Source: Microbacterium pumilum
GTDB taxonomy: Bacteria > Actinomycetota > Actinomycetes > Actinomycetales > Microbacteriaceae
NCBI RefSeq assembly: GCF_039530225.1
Contig: NZ_BAAAOH010000001.1
Coordinates: forward strand, 3,162,001 to 3,226,000
Direction of reading: 5' to 3'
DNA length: 64,000 nucleotides
The position numbers and the translations under genes are program-made. The notes beneath the pieces were generated by a model. The model was not told the origin of the DNA. It saw only the letters and a program-made list of their open reading frames with translations, and did no database searches. This document shows positions 44,269-52,743 of the stretch, one piece after another. Within the stretch, counting starts at the first letter, position 1. Each line of letters opens with the position of its first letter.

Positions 44269-44354
44269 ACACGCTCCTGTTCCGGTTAACTCAGGCTAAC
44301 AGTCGCGCGGTCAAGCCCTGGGTCCCGGGTCTCCGTGACGGGTAGCGTGGGTGC

Positions 44355-44618
44355 ATGCGCAGATACCTCTTCAGCACCGGACTCCTCTCTGCGGTCGTCG
44401 GCGGCATCACGCTGCTCCGGGCACTTCGCAGCGACGAGTCCTTCACGTGGCGGACTGCTCTGGCGTGGCTGAGCTGGGGCATCTCGATCAGCCTCGCGAT
44501 CGGTGCGGTCGTCGATACCCGCCGTGCGCGCCGCGGCAGGCTCATCGACTCGGACTCCCCCGTCGCTCCGAAGGCGAAGAAGCTCTACAAGTCGCGTCTG
44601 GACCGCTCGCTGCGCTGA
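44355..44618 (+). CDS. Small two-helix membrane protein
   Basis: An 87-residue protein with a hydrophobic segment at residues 4-22 and another at about 36-52, then a basic tail (DTRRARRGR, AKKLYKSRLDRSLR). No family recognised. Divergent from otsA with 86 bp between the starts; a hairpin 39 bp downstream (44657-44673) may end its transcript. Confidence 0.65.
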   Translation: MRRYLFSTGLLSAVVGGITLLRALRSDESFTWRTALAWLSWGISISLAIGAVVDTRRARRGRLIDSDSPVAPKAKKLYKSRLDRSLR

Positions 44619-44656
44619 CCCGGACTCACAGCTCTCCGCAACCCGGCCAGCGGGTG

Positions 44657-44673
44657 TCGCCGTGTTACGGCGA
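44657..44673 (+). terminator. Hairpin after the small membrane protein gene
   Basis: TCGCCGT and ACGGCGA form a perfect 7-bp stem with a GTT loop, followed by TGTTTCG. The position, 39 bp after the stop at 44618, suits a terminator. Confidence 0.55.
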
Positions 44674-44731
44674 TGTTTCGCGCCTCGCGGGGCCCCTGCT
44701 TATCGTCGAAGAGGCACCGCGATGAGGCGAC

Positions 44732-44788
44732 GCGGGTGCGAGTCACCCGCCACGGCGGTCGTCAGTCCGCCGGCGCGGTGCTGACGAC
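44732..44788 (+). promoter_or_regulatory. Two stable hairpins in the metQ leader
   Basis: GCGGGTG/CACCCGC (44732-44738 with 44744-44750) forms a 7-bp stem. GTCGTCAG/CTGACGAC (44758-44765 with 44781-44788) forms an 8-bp stem with an inner CCGC/GCGG stem. Both precede the metQ start by 30-90 bp. They could attenuate expression; I could not match them to a known SAM riboswitch. Confidence 0.45.
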
Positions 44789-44818
44789 AACGCACCTGAT
44801 ACGCACCTGGAGAGCACC

Positions 44819-45718
44819 ATGTCCCGCAAGAGATTCCTGACCGCTGCCGCACTGGCCCTGCCCGTCGCCCTCGTGATGGCTGGATGCGCCGGGTCTGCAG
44901 AACCCGCGTCGTCCGACGGCGAAACGACCGGCCCGGTGCGCATCGGCGTCGTCAACTCGGGCGACCCGTACTGGGAGACGTTCACCGAGGCGGCCGCCGC
45001 AGAGGACATCGAGGTCGAGCTCGTGAACTTCACCGAGTACACGCAGCCCAACCCGGCCCTGGCGGCCGGCGAGCTGGACCTCAACCAGTTCCAGCACGTC
45101 ATCTACCTCGCCACGTACAACGTCGCGAGTGATGACGATCTGCAGCCGATCGGCTCGACCGCGATCTACCCTCTCGGCCTGTATTCGACGCAGTACGACT
45201 CGGTCGAGGACATCCCGGATGGCGCGACCGTCGCCGTCCCCAACGACGAGAGCAACCAGGCGCGCGGCCTGCTCGTGCTGCAGTCCGCCGGGCTCATCGA
45301 GCTCGAGGACGGCGGCTCGATCTTCTCGACCGTGGCCGATATCGACGAGGCGGACTCCAAGGTCAAGGTCGAGGCGCTGGATGCCGCCTTCACGGCGACC
45401 TCGCTGCCCGATGTGGCCGCGGCGATCGTCAACAACGACTTCCTCGAGGATGCCGGTCTCACGGCCGAAGATGCGATCGCCCAGGACGACCCGTCCGATC
45501 CGAATGCGGTGCCGTACATCAACATCTTCGCGGCCAAGGCCGAGGACGCCGACAACCCGACGTACCTGAAGCTCGTCGAGATCTTCCAGAACTCGCAACA
45601 GATCCTGGATGGCGTCGTCGAGGCATCCGGCGGCACGGCCGTCATCGTCAAGACGCCCGTCGAGGACCTGGTGACCTCGCTCACCGACGTGGAAGACGAC
45701 ATCCGCGCCAACCAGTAG
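44819..45718 (+). CDS. metQ: Methionine ABC transporter substrate-binding lipoprotein
   Basis: A 299-residue NlpA/MetQ family protein with a signal peptide and lipobox VMAGCAGS (Cys about 21). It then has IGVVNSGDPYWETFTEAAAAEDIEVELVNF (motif region residues about 41-70) and YTQPNPALAAGELDLNQFQH, typical of methionine-binding lipoproteins. It captures methionine outside the membrane for MetN/MetI encoded downstream. GGAG lies well placed before the ATG. A hairpin separates it from metN. Confidence 0.93.
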   Translation: MSRKRFLTAAALALPVALVMAGCAGSAEPASSDGETTGPVRIGVVNSGDPYWETFTEAAAAEDIEVELVNFTEYTQPNPALAAGELDLNQFQHVIYLATYNVASDDDLQPIGSTAIYPLGLYSTQYDSVEDIPDGATVAVPNDESNQARGLLVLQSAGLIELEDGGSIFSTVADIDEADSKVKVEALDAAFTATSLPDVAAAIVNNDFLEDAGLTAEDAIAQDDPSDPNAVPYINIFAAKAEDADNPTYLKLVEIFQNSQQILDGVVEASGGTAVIVKTPVEDLVTSLTDVEDDIRANQ

Positions 45719-45724
45719 TCATCC

Positions 45725-45762
45725 GCGTGTGCGGCCCGTTCTTCCGAGCGGGCCGCACACGC
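45725..45762 (+). terminator. Intercistronic hairpin between metQ and metN
   Basis: A perfect 14-bp stem (45725-45738 with 45749-45762) and a 10-nt loop begin 6 bp after the metQ stop and end 20 bp before metN. It could act as a partial terminator or protect the metQ mRNA 3' end, giving more binding protein than transporter. Confidence 0.7.
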
Positions 45763-45782
45763 ATGTCATCAAGGAGTCGCCC

Positions 45783-46820
45783 ATGACACTCATCCGACTC
45801 ACGGATGTCTCGAAGGCCTACCCGGCGCCGTCGAAGGACTCGGAGCCGGTCGTTGCCGTGGACGACGTCTCCCTCGAGATCGAGGCAGGCCAGATCTGCG
45901 GCATCATCGGGTACTCCGGTGCGGGCAAGAGCACAGTGCTGCGCCTGGTGAACGCGCTGGAGGCCCCGACTTCGGGAGCTGTCGAGATCGACGGCCGCGA
46001 CATCACGAAGCTTCGCGAGAAGGACCTTCGCGAGCTGCGCAGCGACATCGGAATGATCTTCCAGCAGTTCAACCTCTTCGAGTCGCGCACGGTCGCCGGC
46101 AATGTCGCGTACCCGCTCGAAGTCGCAGGCCGTCCGCGGGCCGAGATCAAGACGCGAGTCGCCGAGCTGCTCGACTTCGTCGGACTCGGCGGCAAGGCCA
46201 AGAGCTATCCCGAGCAGCTGTCGGGCGGACAGAAGCAGCGCGTGGGCATCGCGCGCGCCCTGGCGACGAGCCCCAAGATCCTCCTCGCCGACGAGGCGAC
46301 GAGCGCGCTGGATCCCGACACCACGCAGGAAGTCCTGGACCTGCTTCGGCGCGTCAACCGTGAGCTCGGCATCACGATCCTCGTCATCACGCACGAGATG
46401 GACGTGATCCGCACACTGGCCGATCGCGTCGTGGTCATGGAGAGCGGTCGCATCATCGAGAACGGCGACGTCTTCGACGTGCTTTCGGCACCGCGCAACG
46501 CCGCAACCAGACGGTTCGTCGCCAGCATCATCGAAGACGTGCCGGTCGGCGACCAACTGCAGACGCTCCGGTCGCGGCATCCGGGTCGGATCGTGACGTT
46601 CACGATCCGCGAAGGCGACGTCACGCAAGCCGACGTGTTCGCTGCGCTGGCCGCCGAGCAGGTGCGGTTCGAACTGATCCACGGCGGCATCAACGACATC
46701 CGCGGTCGGGTCTTCGGCCACCTCACGCTCGCTCTCGACGGAGAAGCGGATGCCGTGCAGCGCGCGATCGACAAAGCCTCGGCATTCGCCGAGCTGATCG
46801 AGGAGGACCCTCGTGGATAG
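45783..46820 (+). CDS. metN: Methionine ABC transporter ATP-binding protein
   Basis: A 345-residue ABC ATPase: Walker A GYSGAGKST (residues about 45-53), signature LSGGQKQRVGIARAL, Walker B ILLADEATSALD. A C-terminal regulatory NIL/ACT-like domain at about 265-340 matches the methionine-sensing domain of MetN. It powers import with MetI. AAGGAG precedes ATG 45783, which fixes the start. Overlaps metI by 8 bp. Confidence 0.95.
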   Translation: MTLIRLTDVSKAYPAPSKDSEPVVAVDDVSLEIEAGQICGIIGYSGAGKSTVLRLVNALEAPTSGAVEIDGRDITKLREKDLRELRSDIGMIFQQFNLFESRTVAGNVAYPLEVAGRPRAEIKTRVAELLDFVGLGGKAKSYPEQLSGGQKQRVGIARALATSPKILLADEATSALDPDTTQEVLDLLRRVNRELGITILVITHEMDVIRTLADRVVVMESGRIIENGDVFDVLSAPRNAATRRFVASIIEDVPVGDQLQTLRSRHPGRIVTFTIREGDVTQADVFAALAAEQVRFELIHGGINDIRGRVFGHLTLALDGEADAVQRAIDKASAFAELIEEDPRG

Positions 46821-47472
46821 GCTCATCGAGCTGCTGCCGGAGCTGTGGTCGGCCACCTTCGAGACGCTCTACGTCGTCTCGCTCGCGCTCATCTTCGGTG
46901 GCACCGCCGGACTGCTCCTCGGCCTCGCGCTGTACGCCACGCGGGCCGGCAGCCTCTTTCCCAACCGCGCCGTGTTCGGTGTGCTCAACGTCGTCGTCAA
47001 CTTCTTCCGCCCCATCCCGTTCGTCATCCTGCTCGCCGCGGTGCAGCCGATCGCGCGCAGCATCGGCATCCCGGGCATCGGGCCGCAGTTCGGGATCTTC
47101 GCGATCACGCTCGCGTCGATGTTCGCGATCAGCCGCATCGTCGAGCAGAACCTGCTCACCGTGCGTCCGGGCATCATCGAGGCGGCGCGTGCCGCGGGGG
47201 CGAGTCGGTCGCGCATCCTGCTGCGGCTCATCCCCCGCGAAGCACTCGGCCCGCTGATCCTCGGCTACACGTTCATCGTGGTCGCCCTCGTCGACATGAC
47301 GGCGATCGCCGGCGCTGTTGCCGCCGGCGGCCTCGGCGAGTTCGCGATCGTCTACGGGTTCAAGCAGTTCAACCCCGTCGTGACGTGGGCAGCGGTGCTG
47401 ATCATCATCGTGATCGTGCAGGGCGTGCAGCTCCTCGGCAACACGCTGGCGCGCAAGGTGCTGCGCCGCTGA
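46813..47472 (+). CDS. metI: Methionine ABC transporter permease
   Basis: A 219-residue integral membrane protein with about five helices and the coupling-helix motif EAARAAGASRSRILLRLIPRE (about residues 118-138, motif only), typical of MetI permeases. It forms the membrane channel with MetN and receives methionine from MetQ. It starts with GTG inside the metN 3' end, so translation is coupled. Confidence 0.94.
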   Translation: MDRLIELLPELWSATFETLYVVSLALIFGGTAGLLLGLALYATRAGSLFPNRAVFGVLNVVVNFFRPIPFVILLAAVQPIARSIGIPGIGPQFGIFAITLASMFAISRIVEQNLLTVRPGIIEAARAAGASRSRILLRLIPREALGPLILGYTFIVVALVDMTAIAGAVAAGGLGEFAIVYGFKQFNPVVTWAAVLIIIVIVQGVQLLGNTLARKVLRR

Positions 47473-47618
47473 GCGCTCGCACACCGCTCGGGTGGGCCGG
47501 TCCCCGCGCCGAGATCACATGATCTGGGCGAAGCCACTCGTTGTGGGGCGCGCCAACGTGCGCTTTCGCCGAGTACCTATGATTTCGCGCACCGACAAAG
47601 CCGGGCGCGCAAACCTGA

Positions 47619-48803
47619 TCAGCGCGTGAGGATGAGCGCGTCGCCCTGTCCGCCTCCGCCGCACAGCGCGACAGCGGCGGTGCCTCCCCCGCGCCGCACG
47701 AGTTCGTGAACGGCGTGTACGACGAGGCGATTGCCCGAGGCCCCGATGGGGTGACCGATGGCAATGCCGCCGCCGTGGATGTTGACGACGTCGTCCGACA
47801 GGCCGAGCTCCTGCTGCGAGCGAGCGACGACCGCGCCGAATGCCTCGTTGATCTCGACGAGGTCCAAGTCGGATGCCGCGATCCTCTGCTTCGCCAGGGC
47901 ATTCTCGATCGCGCGGGCGGGCTGAGAGTGCAAGGAGTTGTCGGGGCCGGCGACCTGGCCGGACGCTCCGACGACAGCGAGCACGGGCCAGCCGTTCTCA
48001 TCCGCGTGCGAGCGTGTCGTGAGCACGACGGCGGATGCGCCATCCGAGATCTGCGACGAGTTGCCGGCCGTGATCGACCCGCCCTCGGCGAAGGCCGGAC
48101 GCAGCTTGCCGAGCGTCTCGACCGTCGTCTCGGGACGGATCCCTTCATCCTTCGTGACCACAACCGCCTCTCCGCGTCGCTGCGGGATCTCGACCGGCAC
48201 GATCTCGGCGTCGAACAATCCCGCTTCGGTCGCCGCGGCGGCGCGCTGGTGCGAGCGGGCGGCGACGGCATCCTGCATCTCTCGGGTCACCTCGAGGCGA
48301 CCGTTGTGGCGCTCGGTCGATGCACCCATGCTCTCGCGGTCGTACGCGTCGGTGAGACCGTCGTACGCCATGTGGTCGAGCACCTCGACCGAGCCGTAAG
48401 TCCAACCGTCGCGCGAGCCCATGAGCAGGTGCGGCGCGCGCGTCATCGATTCCATGCCGCCGGCGACGACGACTTTGGCATCGCCGACCGCGATCATCCG
48501 CGCGCCGTCGATGATCGCCGTGAGTCCCGAGAGACAGACCTTGTTGACGGATGCCGAGGGCACAGACCACGGAATGCCGGCACCCACCGCTGCCTGGCGC
48601 GCGGGGTTCTGGCCCGCACCGGCGGGGAGCACCTGTCCGACGAAGACGGCGTCGACGGCATCCGCCGGCACACCTCCCTGCGCGAGTGCCCCGCGAATGG
48701 CGATGCTCCCGAGCTGCACTGAGGTGAGCGGTGCGAGCTGGCCCTTGAGTCGCCCCTGCGGAGTGCGCGCGGCGGCGACGATGACGACGTCGTCGTGGTT
48801 CAT
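47619..48803 (-). CDS. Acetyl-CoA acetyltransferase (thiolase)
   Basis: A 394-residue thiolase with the acylated cysteine in [10 protein letters not shown] (Cys90), the [15 protein letters not shown] segment, the catalytic histidine region [20 protein letters not shown], and the C-terminal cysteine in [14 protein letters not shown]. Full family length. It lies downstream of two CoA-transferase subunits and overlaps the second by four bases. The operon converts a 3-oxo acid to its CoA ester and cleaves it, either acetoacetate to acetyl-CoA or 3-oxoadipate to succinyl-CoA plus acetyl-CoA. The sequence does not decide between them. Confidence 0.92.
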   Translation of the reverse strand: MNHDDVVIVAAARTPQGRLKGQLAPLTSVQLGSIAIRGALAQGGVPADAVDAVFVGQVLPAGAGQNPARQAAVGAGIPWSVPSASVNKVCLSGLTAIIDGARMIAVGDAKVVVAGGMESMTRAPHLLMGSRDGWTYGSVEVLDHMAYDGLTDAYDRESMGASTERHNGRLEVTREMQDAVAARSHQRAAAATEAGLFDAEIVPVEIPQRRGEAVVVTKDEGIRPETTVETLGKLRPAFAEGGSITAGNSSQISDGASAVVLTTRSHADENGWPVLAVVGASGQVAGPDNSLHSQPARAIENALAKQRIAASDLDLVEINEAFGAVVARSQQELGLSDDVVNIHGGGIAIGHPIGASGNRLVVHAVHELVRRGGGTAAVALCGGGGQGDALILTR

Positions 48804-49468
48804 GCTTCCACCTTAAGTTCAACCGAGCGCACGTGCTCCGGCACGATCAGCGGGGGCTCGGTCGCGTCGACGACCTCATCGATCGTGACGCCCGGAGCGA
48901 GTTCGACGAGGACGAGTCCGTCGTCCGTCACGTCGATGACGGCGAGATCGGTGATGATGCGGTCGACCACGCCTTTGCCGGTGAGCGGCAGCGAGCATTC
49001 GTGCACGATCTTGGCCGAGCCGTCGCGGGCGACGTGCTCCATGAGCACGATCACCTTCGCGGCACCGTGGACGAGATCCATCGCGCCGCCCGGGCCCTTC
49101 ACCATCTTGCCGGGGATCATCCAGTTGGCGAGGTCCCCGGCGGCAGACACCTGCATGGCGCCGAGGATCGCGGCGTCGATCTTGCCACCGCGGATCATGC
49201 CGAAGCTCGTCGCCGAGTCGAAGAACGCCGCACCCGGAAGTGTGGTGACCGTCTCCTTGCCCGCGTTGATGAGGTCGGGGTCGACATCCGCTTCCAAGGG
49301 GTAGGGGCCGACGCCGAGGATTCCGTTCTCGGACTGCAGCACGACGGTGACACCGGCCGGCACGTGGTTCGGCACGAGCGTCGGCAGTCCGATGCCGAGG
49401 TTCACGTATGAACCGTCGGCGAGCTCTGCTGCGGCGCGGGCCGCCATCTCATTGCGGGTGAGCGCCAT
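48800..49468 (-). CDS. 3-oxoacid CoA-transferase subunit B
   Basis: A 222-residue CoA-transferase beta subunit. [12 protein letters not shown] carries the catalytic glutamate that forms the CoA thioester (about residue 49), and [31 protein letters not shown] follows later in the chain (given here as two family motifs). It pairs with subunit A, encoded 1 bp upstream, to move CoA from succinyl-CoA to a 3-oxo acid. ATG 49468 gives the normal start [13 protein letters not shown]; the open frame upstream is shadow sequence over subunit A. The stop overlaps the thiolase ATG. Confidence 0.93.
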   Translation of the reverse strand: MALTRNEMAARAAAELADGSYVNLGIGLPTLVPNHVPAGVTVVLQSENGILGVGPYPLEADVDPDLINAGKETVTTLPGAAFFDSATSFGMIRGGKIDAAILGAMQVSAAGDLANWMIPGKMVKGPGGAMDLVHGAAKVIVLMEHVARDGSAKIVHECSLPLTGKGVVDRIITDLAVIDVTDDGLVLVELAPGVTIDEVVDATEPPLIVPEHVRSVELKVEA

Positions 49469-49469
49469 G

Positions 49470-50252
49470 TCAGTTCTCCCCTTCTGTGACCACGGTGACC
49501 GTGCGGCGCTCGATGCGCTTCTCGATATCGGTCCCGACCTCGATGATGCGATGGACGTAGATGCCGGGAAGATGAATCTGATCGGGGTCGAGCTCGCCGG
49601 GTTCGACGAGCTCCTCGACCTGGGCGATGCAGACCCGCCCCGCCATCGCAGCGAGCGGGTTGAAGTTGCGGGCCGCCTTGTTGAAAACGAGGTTGCCGTG
49701 CCGGTCGCCCCGCAGCGCGTGGACGAGCGCGAAGTCGGTGACGATCGCCTCTTCGAGCACGTATTCGTGCGGCGTGCCCGACACCTCGAAGGTCCGGACA
49801 TCCTTCACCGGCGAAGCGACAGCGATGCCACCGACTCCGTCGTACCTGCGGGGCAGACCGCCTTCGGCGACCTGCGTACCGACCCCGGTCTGCGTGTAGA
49901 ACGCCGCGATGCCCGATCCGCCGGCACGGAGCTTCTCGGCGAGCGTGCCCTGTGGCGTCAGCTCCAACTCGAGCTCACCCGAGAGGAACTGCCGCTCGAA
50001 CTCCTTGTTCTCGCCGACGTACGAAGACGTCATCTTTCGGATGCGCTTCGCGTCCAACAGGATGCCGAGTCCCCAGTCGTCGACGCCGCAGTTGTTGCTC
50101 ACGATGCTGAGGTCCGAAGTCCCCTGGGCGAGGAGCGCCTCGATCAGGGCGATGGGATTGCCCGAGAGGCCGAACCCTCCGACAGCGAGGGATGCGCCAT
50201 CCGGAATGTCCGAGACCGCCTCGGCGGCCGTTCCGACGGTCTTGTCGATCAC
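49470..50252 (-). CDS. 3-oxoacid CoA-transferase subunit A
   Basis: A 260-residue alpha subunit beginning [13 protein letters not shown], with the CoA-binding signature [18 protein letters not shown] (about residues 25-42) and the typical [32 protein letters not shown] and ATGEF-like C-terminal features. It is the first gene of the operon subunit A-subunit B-thiolase and is divergent from an IclR regulator with a palindrome next to its start, the arrangement common in beta-ketoadipate (pca) and acetoacetate operons. Confidence 0.92.
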   Translation of the reverse strand: MIDKTVGTAAEAVSDIPDGASLAVGGFGLSGNPIALIEALLAQGTSDLSIVSNNCGVDDWGLGILLDAKRIRKMTSSYVGENKEFERQFLSGELELELTPQGTLAEKLRAGGSGIAAFYTQTGVGTQVAEGGLPRRYDGVGGIAVASPVKDVRTFEVSGTPHEYVLEEAIVTDFALVHALRGDRHGNLVFNKAARNFNPLAAMAGRVCIAQVEELVEPGELDPDQIHLPGIYVHRIIEVGTDIEKRIERRTVTVVTEGEN

Positions 50253-50380
50253 TGATGCTCCTTCGCAGAGTGCTCGCCGGGACGTCGAGCGAGCCGGCGG
50301 GCGGAAATGACGATCTCAGCATCTCCCACCGTCTGGGCAATGTCACGGACGCCGTTGCGATGTGGATGTCGTCGGCCATA

Positions 50381-50399
50381 GTGTCCATATCGTGGACAC
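50381..50399. promoter_or_regulatory. Palindromic operator at the IclR gene start
   Basis: GTGTCCA-N5-TGGACAC is a perfect 7-5-7 dyad that covers the proposed GTG start of the iclR gene and lies 129 bp upstream of the CoA-transferase start. Palindromes of this size are typical IclR-family sites; its position implies autorepression. Confidence 0.6.
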
Positions 50400-51177
50400 C
50401 AGTGGAACGATCCCAGGCACCCAGTCGGTCGCGCGCGCCGCGAGCCTGCTTCGGCTCGTCACCTCGGCGGGGGATGAAGGCCTCCCGGTCGCAGAGCTGG
50501 CGAAACGCGCGCAGCTCACGCGGCCGACCACCCACCGACTCCTCACCGCGCTGCGCAATGAGGGGCTCGTCGACCAGGACGGGCGCACCGGGCGATGGAT
50601 GCCGGGACCCGAACTGTACCTCATGGGGACTGTGGCGGCATCCCGCTACGACATCACCGCGATCGCACGCGACATCGTGCGGTCGCTCGCGGTGCGCACC
50701 GAGGAGAGCGCGTTCCTCTCGGTTCGCCGGGGTGACGAGACCGTGTGCCTGGTGCGCGAAGAGGGCAGCTTTCCGATCCGGTCCTTCGTGCTGTCGGAGA
50801 GCGTGCGGTTCCCACTCGGCGTCGCGTCGGCCGGACTCGCCATTCTTGCCTTCCTGCCGCCCCACGATGTGGACGCCTATTTCGAGCGTCACCCCGACCT
50901 CTCGCAGCGCTGGGGATCGTCGCACTCCGAGCAGCGTCTGCGGGCGCGACTGCACGAGACGCACTCGCGAGGCTATGCCGTGAACCCCGGCCTCATCGTG
51001 GAGGGCAGCTACGGCATCGGCGCCGCGGTCTTCACCCGCGAGGGGCACCCGCAGTGGGCGCTGAGCCTGACGGGTGTCGAGTTCCGCTTCTCGCCCGATC
51101 GGCTTCCCGAGCTCGGTCGGACCCTGCTCGCCCACGCGCACCAGCTCACGACCCGCATCGCGGCCTCCGGGCGCTGA
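50392..51177 (+). CDS. IclR-family transcriptional regulator
   Basis: A 261-residue regulator with the IclR winged helix (GTQSVARAASLLRLV, then ELAKRAQLTRPTTHRLLTAL) and the C-terminal effector domain. The latter includes FPLGVASAGLAILAF and TRGYAVN-like HSRGYAVNPGLIVEG motifs. GTG 50392 gives the usual short leader before GTQSVARA; an in-frame ATG at 50362 would place the palindrome inside the gene. It is divergent from the CoA-transferase/thiolase operon, its probable target, with a 3-oxo or aromatic acid as likely effector (inference). Confidence 0.85.
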   Translation: MDTSGTIPGTQSVARAASLLRLVTSAGDEGLPVAELAKRAQLTRPTTHRLLTALRNEGLVDQDGRTGRWMPGPELYLMGTVAASRYDITAIARDIVRSLAVRTEESAFLSVRRGDETVCLVREEGSFPIRSFVLSESVRFPLGVASAGLAILAFLPPHDVDAYFERHPDLSQRWGSSHSEQRLRARLHETHSRGYAVNPGLIVEGSYGIGAAVFTREGHPQWALSLTGVEFRFSPDRLPELGRTLLAHAHQLTTRIAASGR

Positions 51178-51216
51178 ATCGGGCCCCTCGCATGGAGCCG
51201 ATGCGGCACGCGCACC

Positions 51217-52110
51217 CTACCGATCCGCAGCCGCCAGCTCTCCGCGAATCGCCGCGGCGACGGCATCCGCACCGCGCGCCGAGAGCACGATCGTGTAGTG
51301 GTTCACGTCGGCCACCGCCTCGTGACGCAACCGCGGGTGGGTGCGGAGCAAGGCGGGCAACCGCTCGCCGGAGTACAGCGGCGGGACCTGATCGAGCAGA
51401 CCGCGCTCAGCGGTGAGCAGAAGCGTCGGGCGCCGCATCGCGGCGAGCGCGTCCGATATCGCTGTCCCGGTGTTCTGATCGACAGAATCCTCGGCGACCG
51501 TGGCATAGCTCGTCGAAGGATGCAGGTCGGGCTCCACGCCCACGAGGTCATACGCGAGATACGCCTCGAGCGCAGGCGACCAGTCACGAGCGAACGCCGG
51601 ATGCCTCCGCCAGAAGTCGAGGTAGTCACCGACGCTGGCGAACCGCATCGACAGACGCTCAGCGGTCGGCCCGAGGACGAGCTGGATGACCTCGTCCGAG
51701 CTGAGTCCGTCAGGCAGGTCGAGCGGCAGTCCGCCGTCCACGAGCACGAGCCGCTCGACGCGTCCGGGGTGCAGGTCGGCGAACACGAGTGCGACGAACG
51801 CACCCATCGAGTGCCCCACGACGACGGCCGAACCGACATCGAGCGCATCGAGCACTGCGACGAGGTCTCGCGCATGTGCCGTCAGCCCGGCGCGTCCTCC
51901 GACGTCGTTGCTTCGTCCACGGCCGCGGAGATCCGGCGCGATCACTCGCGCCTCGGGCAGCCTGTCCGCCACCAGCGGCCACGAGAGATGGGACGCGGTG
52001 ACGCCGTGGACGAGCAGCACGGCGGGCGCGTTCGCGTCCGGACCATCCCACACGCCGACGCGCAGCATCCCGCCGTCGACCGCGACATCTGCGGTGCGGT
52101 ATCGCGTCAT
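51217..52110 (-). CDS. Alpha/beta hydrolase
   Basis: A 297-residue alpha/beta hydrolase: oxyanion region LLVHGVTASHLSW, DLRGRGRSND, the nucleophile elbow VVGHSMGAFVAL (Ser about 102) and a C-terminal histidine in DVNHYTIVL. The reaction could be ester, lactone or C-C bond hydrolysis. ATG 52110 is chosen because it overlaps the stop of a degenerate short-chain dehydrogenase remnant (ATGA), a relic of former coupling; an ATG four codons upstream is also in frame. Convergent with the iclR gene. Confidence 0.85.
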   Translation of the reverse strand: MTRYRTADVAVDGGMLRVGVWDGPDANAPAVLLVHGVTASHLSWPLVADRLPEARVIAPDLRGRGRSNDVGGRAGLTAHARDLVAVLDALDVGSAVVVGHSMGAFVALVFADLHPGRVERLVLVDGGLPLDLPDGLSSDEVIQLVLGPTAERLSMRFASVGDYLDFWRRHPAFARDWSPALEAYLAYDLVGVEPDLHPSTSYATVAEDSVDQNTGTAISDALAAMRRPTLLLTAERGLLDQVPPLYSGERLPALLRTHPRLRHEAVADVNHYTIVLSARGADAVAAAIRGELAAADR

Positions 52111-52190
52111 CGCGCCGTCCACCCGCCGTCCATCGTGTACGAGGCTCCTGTCGCCATGCCGGCCGACCCAGAGGCGAGCACCATCCTGTC
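52107..52190 (-). pseudogene. C-terminal remnant of a short-chain dehydrogenase
   Basis: On the minus strand the codons up to TGA at 52109-52107 read DRMVLASGSAGMATG and then ASYTMDGGWTAR. This matches the usual C-terminus of short-chain dehydrogenases (compare ASPAASYVTGASWVVDGG in the complete enzyme at 62454). Upstream of this the frame loses similarity, and the marR operator and marR gene follow. The remnant overlaps the hydrolase start by four bases. It looks like the tail of a deleted gene once co-transcribed with the hydrolase. Confidence 0.55.
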
Positions 52191-52272
52191 AGCCCCTTCG
52201 GTCCGGTCGCGCAGCCGGCGCGTTGTCGATGAGACGCATCATGCCGTCGAATACCGCAGGACGCCAAATATC

Positions 52273-52300
52273 CATACCACTGGTATATAACAGCGGTATG
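52273..52300. promoter_or_regulatory. MarR-type operator upstream of marR-exporter pair
   Basis: ATACCA-C-TGGTAT (52274-52286) is a perfect short palindrome. A further half GGTATG at 52295-52300 pairs with CATACC at 52273-52278. It lies 9-36 bp upstream of the marR start in an AT-rich stretch, as expected for an autorepressing MarR protein. Confidence 0.6.
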
Positions 52301-52308
52301 CTTACTCC

Positions 52309-52743
52309 ATGACCCGTGGTGAAGACATCGAAGAGATCGTGGTTGCGGCGCACGCGCTCACACGCATCGCCGCACTCGAAACCCGCAACGAGGCCCCCGC
52401 AGCCCAGTGGCGGACGCTCAGCATCCTGCAGAACGAAGGACCGCAGCGACTGGGCGAGCTCGCGACCCTCAGCCGCGTGACGCAGCCCGGCATGACCAGA
52501 CTCGTCGGGCAGCTCGTCACGGCGGGGCTCGTCTCGCGTGACAGCGATCCGTCCGACTCCCGCGCCAGCGTGCTGAGCGTCACCGCCGACGGCGCTCGCG
52601 CGCTCGCGGCGTGGCGCGTGCAGCTGCGCGATGCCCTCGAACCGCGCTTCTCCGACCTTTCGGATGACGACTGGGCGGCGTTGTCGCGCACCGCGCGCAT
52701 CCTCGCGTCGAAGACCGCGCCGCGCGTGGTGGTCGCCCGATGA
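52309..52743 (+). CDS. MarR-family transcriptional regulator
   Basis: A 144-residue winged-helix regulator: LGELATLSRVTQPGMTRLVGQLV is the DNA-binding helix-turn-helix (residues about 47-69), followed by the wing SRDSDPSDSRASVLSVTADG. It overlaps the downstream MFS gene by four bases (ATGA), so the transporter is its obvious target. Repression relieved by the transporter substrate is likely. Confidence 0.9.
   Translation: MTRGEDIEEIVVAAHALTRIAALETRNEAPAAQWRTLSILQNEGPQRLGELATLSRVTQPGMTRLVGQLVTAGLVSRDSDPSDSRASVLSVTADGARALAAWRVQLRDALEPRFSDLSDDDWAALSRTARILASKTAPRVVVAR

Noticed and set aside
44674..44818. SAM riboswitch before metQ
   Set aside because: Context suggested it, but I could not find the conserved core segments of the SAM-I or SAM-IV classes; recorded only as a structured leader.
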